A stretch of 64,000 nucleotides of DNA, taken from positions 34,184-98,183 of the IMG/VR virus record IMGVR_UViG_3300050821_008607. One strand, 5' to 3'. Position 1 is the first letter of the stretch, and the number at the start of each line of letters is the position of its first letter. Positions 63,833 through 64,000 of the stretch are shown here, in pieces. The stretch is from a virus. The notes under the pieces are model-generated. The model did no database searches. It saw nothing but the letters and a program-made list of their open reading frames with translations, and was not told where the DNA came from. Both the position numbers and the translations under genes were made by a program.

Positions 63833-64000
63833 CCGTGCCCGACCCACAGGCGCTCCCTGGTGCACCACTGCCCGGGGAGCGTCTGCCTGTGCCGTGCGAG
63901 GGGCCCGGCTGCGGCAGGCTGCTGACGGACCCGGAGTCGGTGCTGCACCGTCGTGGTCCGCGGTGCCGGGCCGAGTTCGCCGCGCGGGGCTTCGACGTGG
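63829..64000 (+). CDS. Start of zinc-type protein (runs off right edge)
   Basis: GTG at 63829 overlaps the previous stop. At least 57 codons are open: LPVPCEGPGCGRLLTDPESV then GPRCRAEFAARGFD. The Cys pattern suggests another zinc protein of this operon. Confidence 0.45.
   Translation, partial: MTVPDPQALPGAPLPGERLPVPCEGPGCGRLLTDPESVLHRRGPRCRAEFAARGFDV

Noticed and set aside
1-64000. CRISPR array, insertion sequence, rRNA or integrase
   Set aside because: No regularly spaced repeats with unique spacers, no transposase or recombinase motif and no rRNA sequence were seen on either strand.

Overview
The window is about 70% GC, uses many GTG and TTG starts, and its genes overlap as GTGA, ATGA or TGATG. 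It carries a complete set of siphovirus structural genes with actinobacterial features. I read it as a temperate Streptomyces-type phage, prophage or phage-plasmid. No integrase, partition gene or lysogenic attachment site is visible in these 64 kb, so how the element is maintained is unknown.

Layout. At 1-697 (minus) the start of an HNH-helicase fusion gene runs off the left edge. From 33.5 kb down to 1.0 kb (minus) lies the late block, transcribed right to left: small zinc-binding and membrane ORFs, small and large terminase, a portal-Nudix-MuF fusion, XkdF-like protease, scaffold, HK97-type major capsid, connector and tail-completion proteins, major tail protein, a frameshifted tail-assembly chaperone, tape measure, tail hub, a group of fibre and spike proteins, and a lysis cassette with a GH25 lysozyme. 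One plus-strand gene (13509-13793) interrupts it. At 34.8-35.1 kb (minus) sit tRNA sequences whose halves appear in permuted order, next to a conserved 244-aa actinophage-type gene with its own palindromic control region.

From 47.4 down to 36 kb (minus) is a dense run of tiny overlapping ORFs. It contains a plasmid-type transfer module: an FtsK/TraB-like translocase, a DUF2637 membrane protein and small Spd-like membrane peptides. Two control regions follow. The first (47.43-47.70 kb) has repeated GGTGTCTCACC boxes between divergent transcripts. The second (51.93-52.10 kb) has back-to-back GATATC palindromes between an XRE repressor and a small HTH gene. To the right of the second, the plus-strand early operon (52.1 kb to the right edge) starts with an initiator-like protein whose gene contains five iteron-like repeats. 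It continues with an RNA ligase, a polynucleotide kinase-phosphatase, a processive family-2 glycosyltransferase, a HAD phosphatase, a nucleotidyltransferase-like protein and many small Cys-rich ORFs.

The most striking observation is the tRNA region. In each of two adjacent units the T-arm and 3' acceptor strand come before the matching 5' acceptor strand and D-arm, and the flanks of each unit are complementary. A phage carrying its own RNA end-healing and sealing enzymes would be a plausible place for tRNAs that must be cut and religated; the link is inference.
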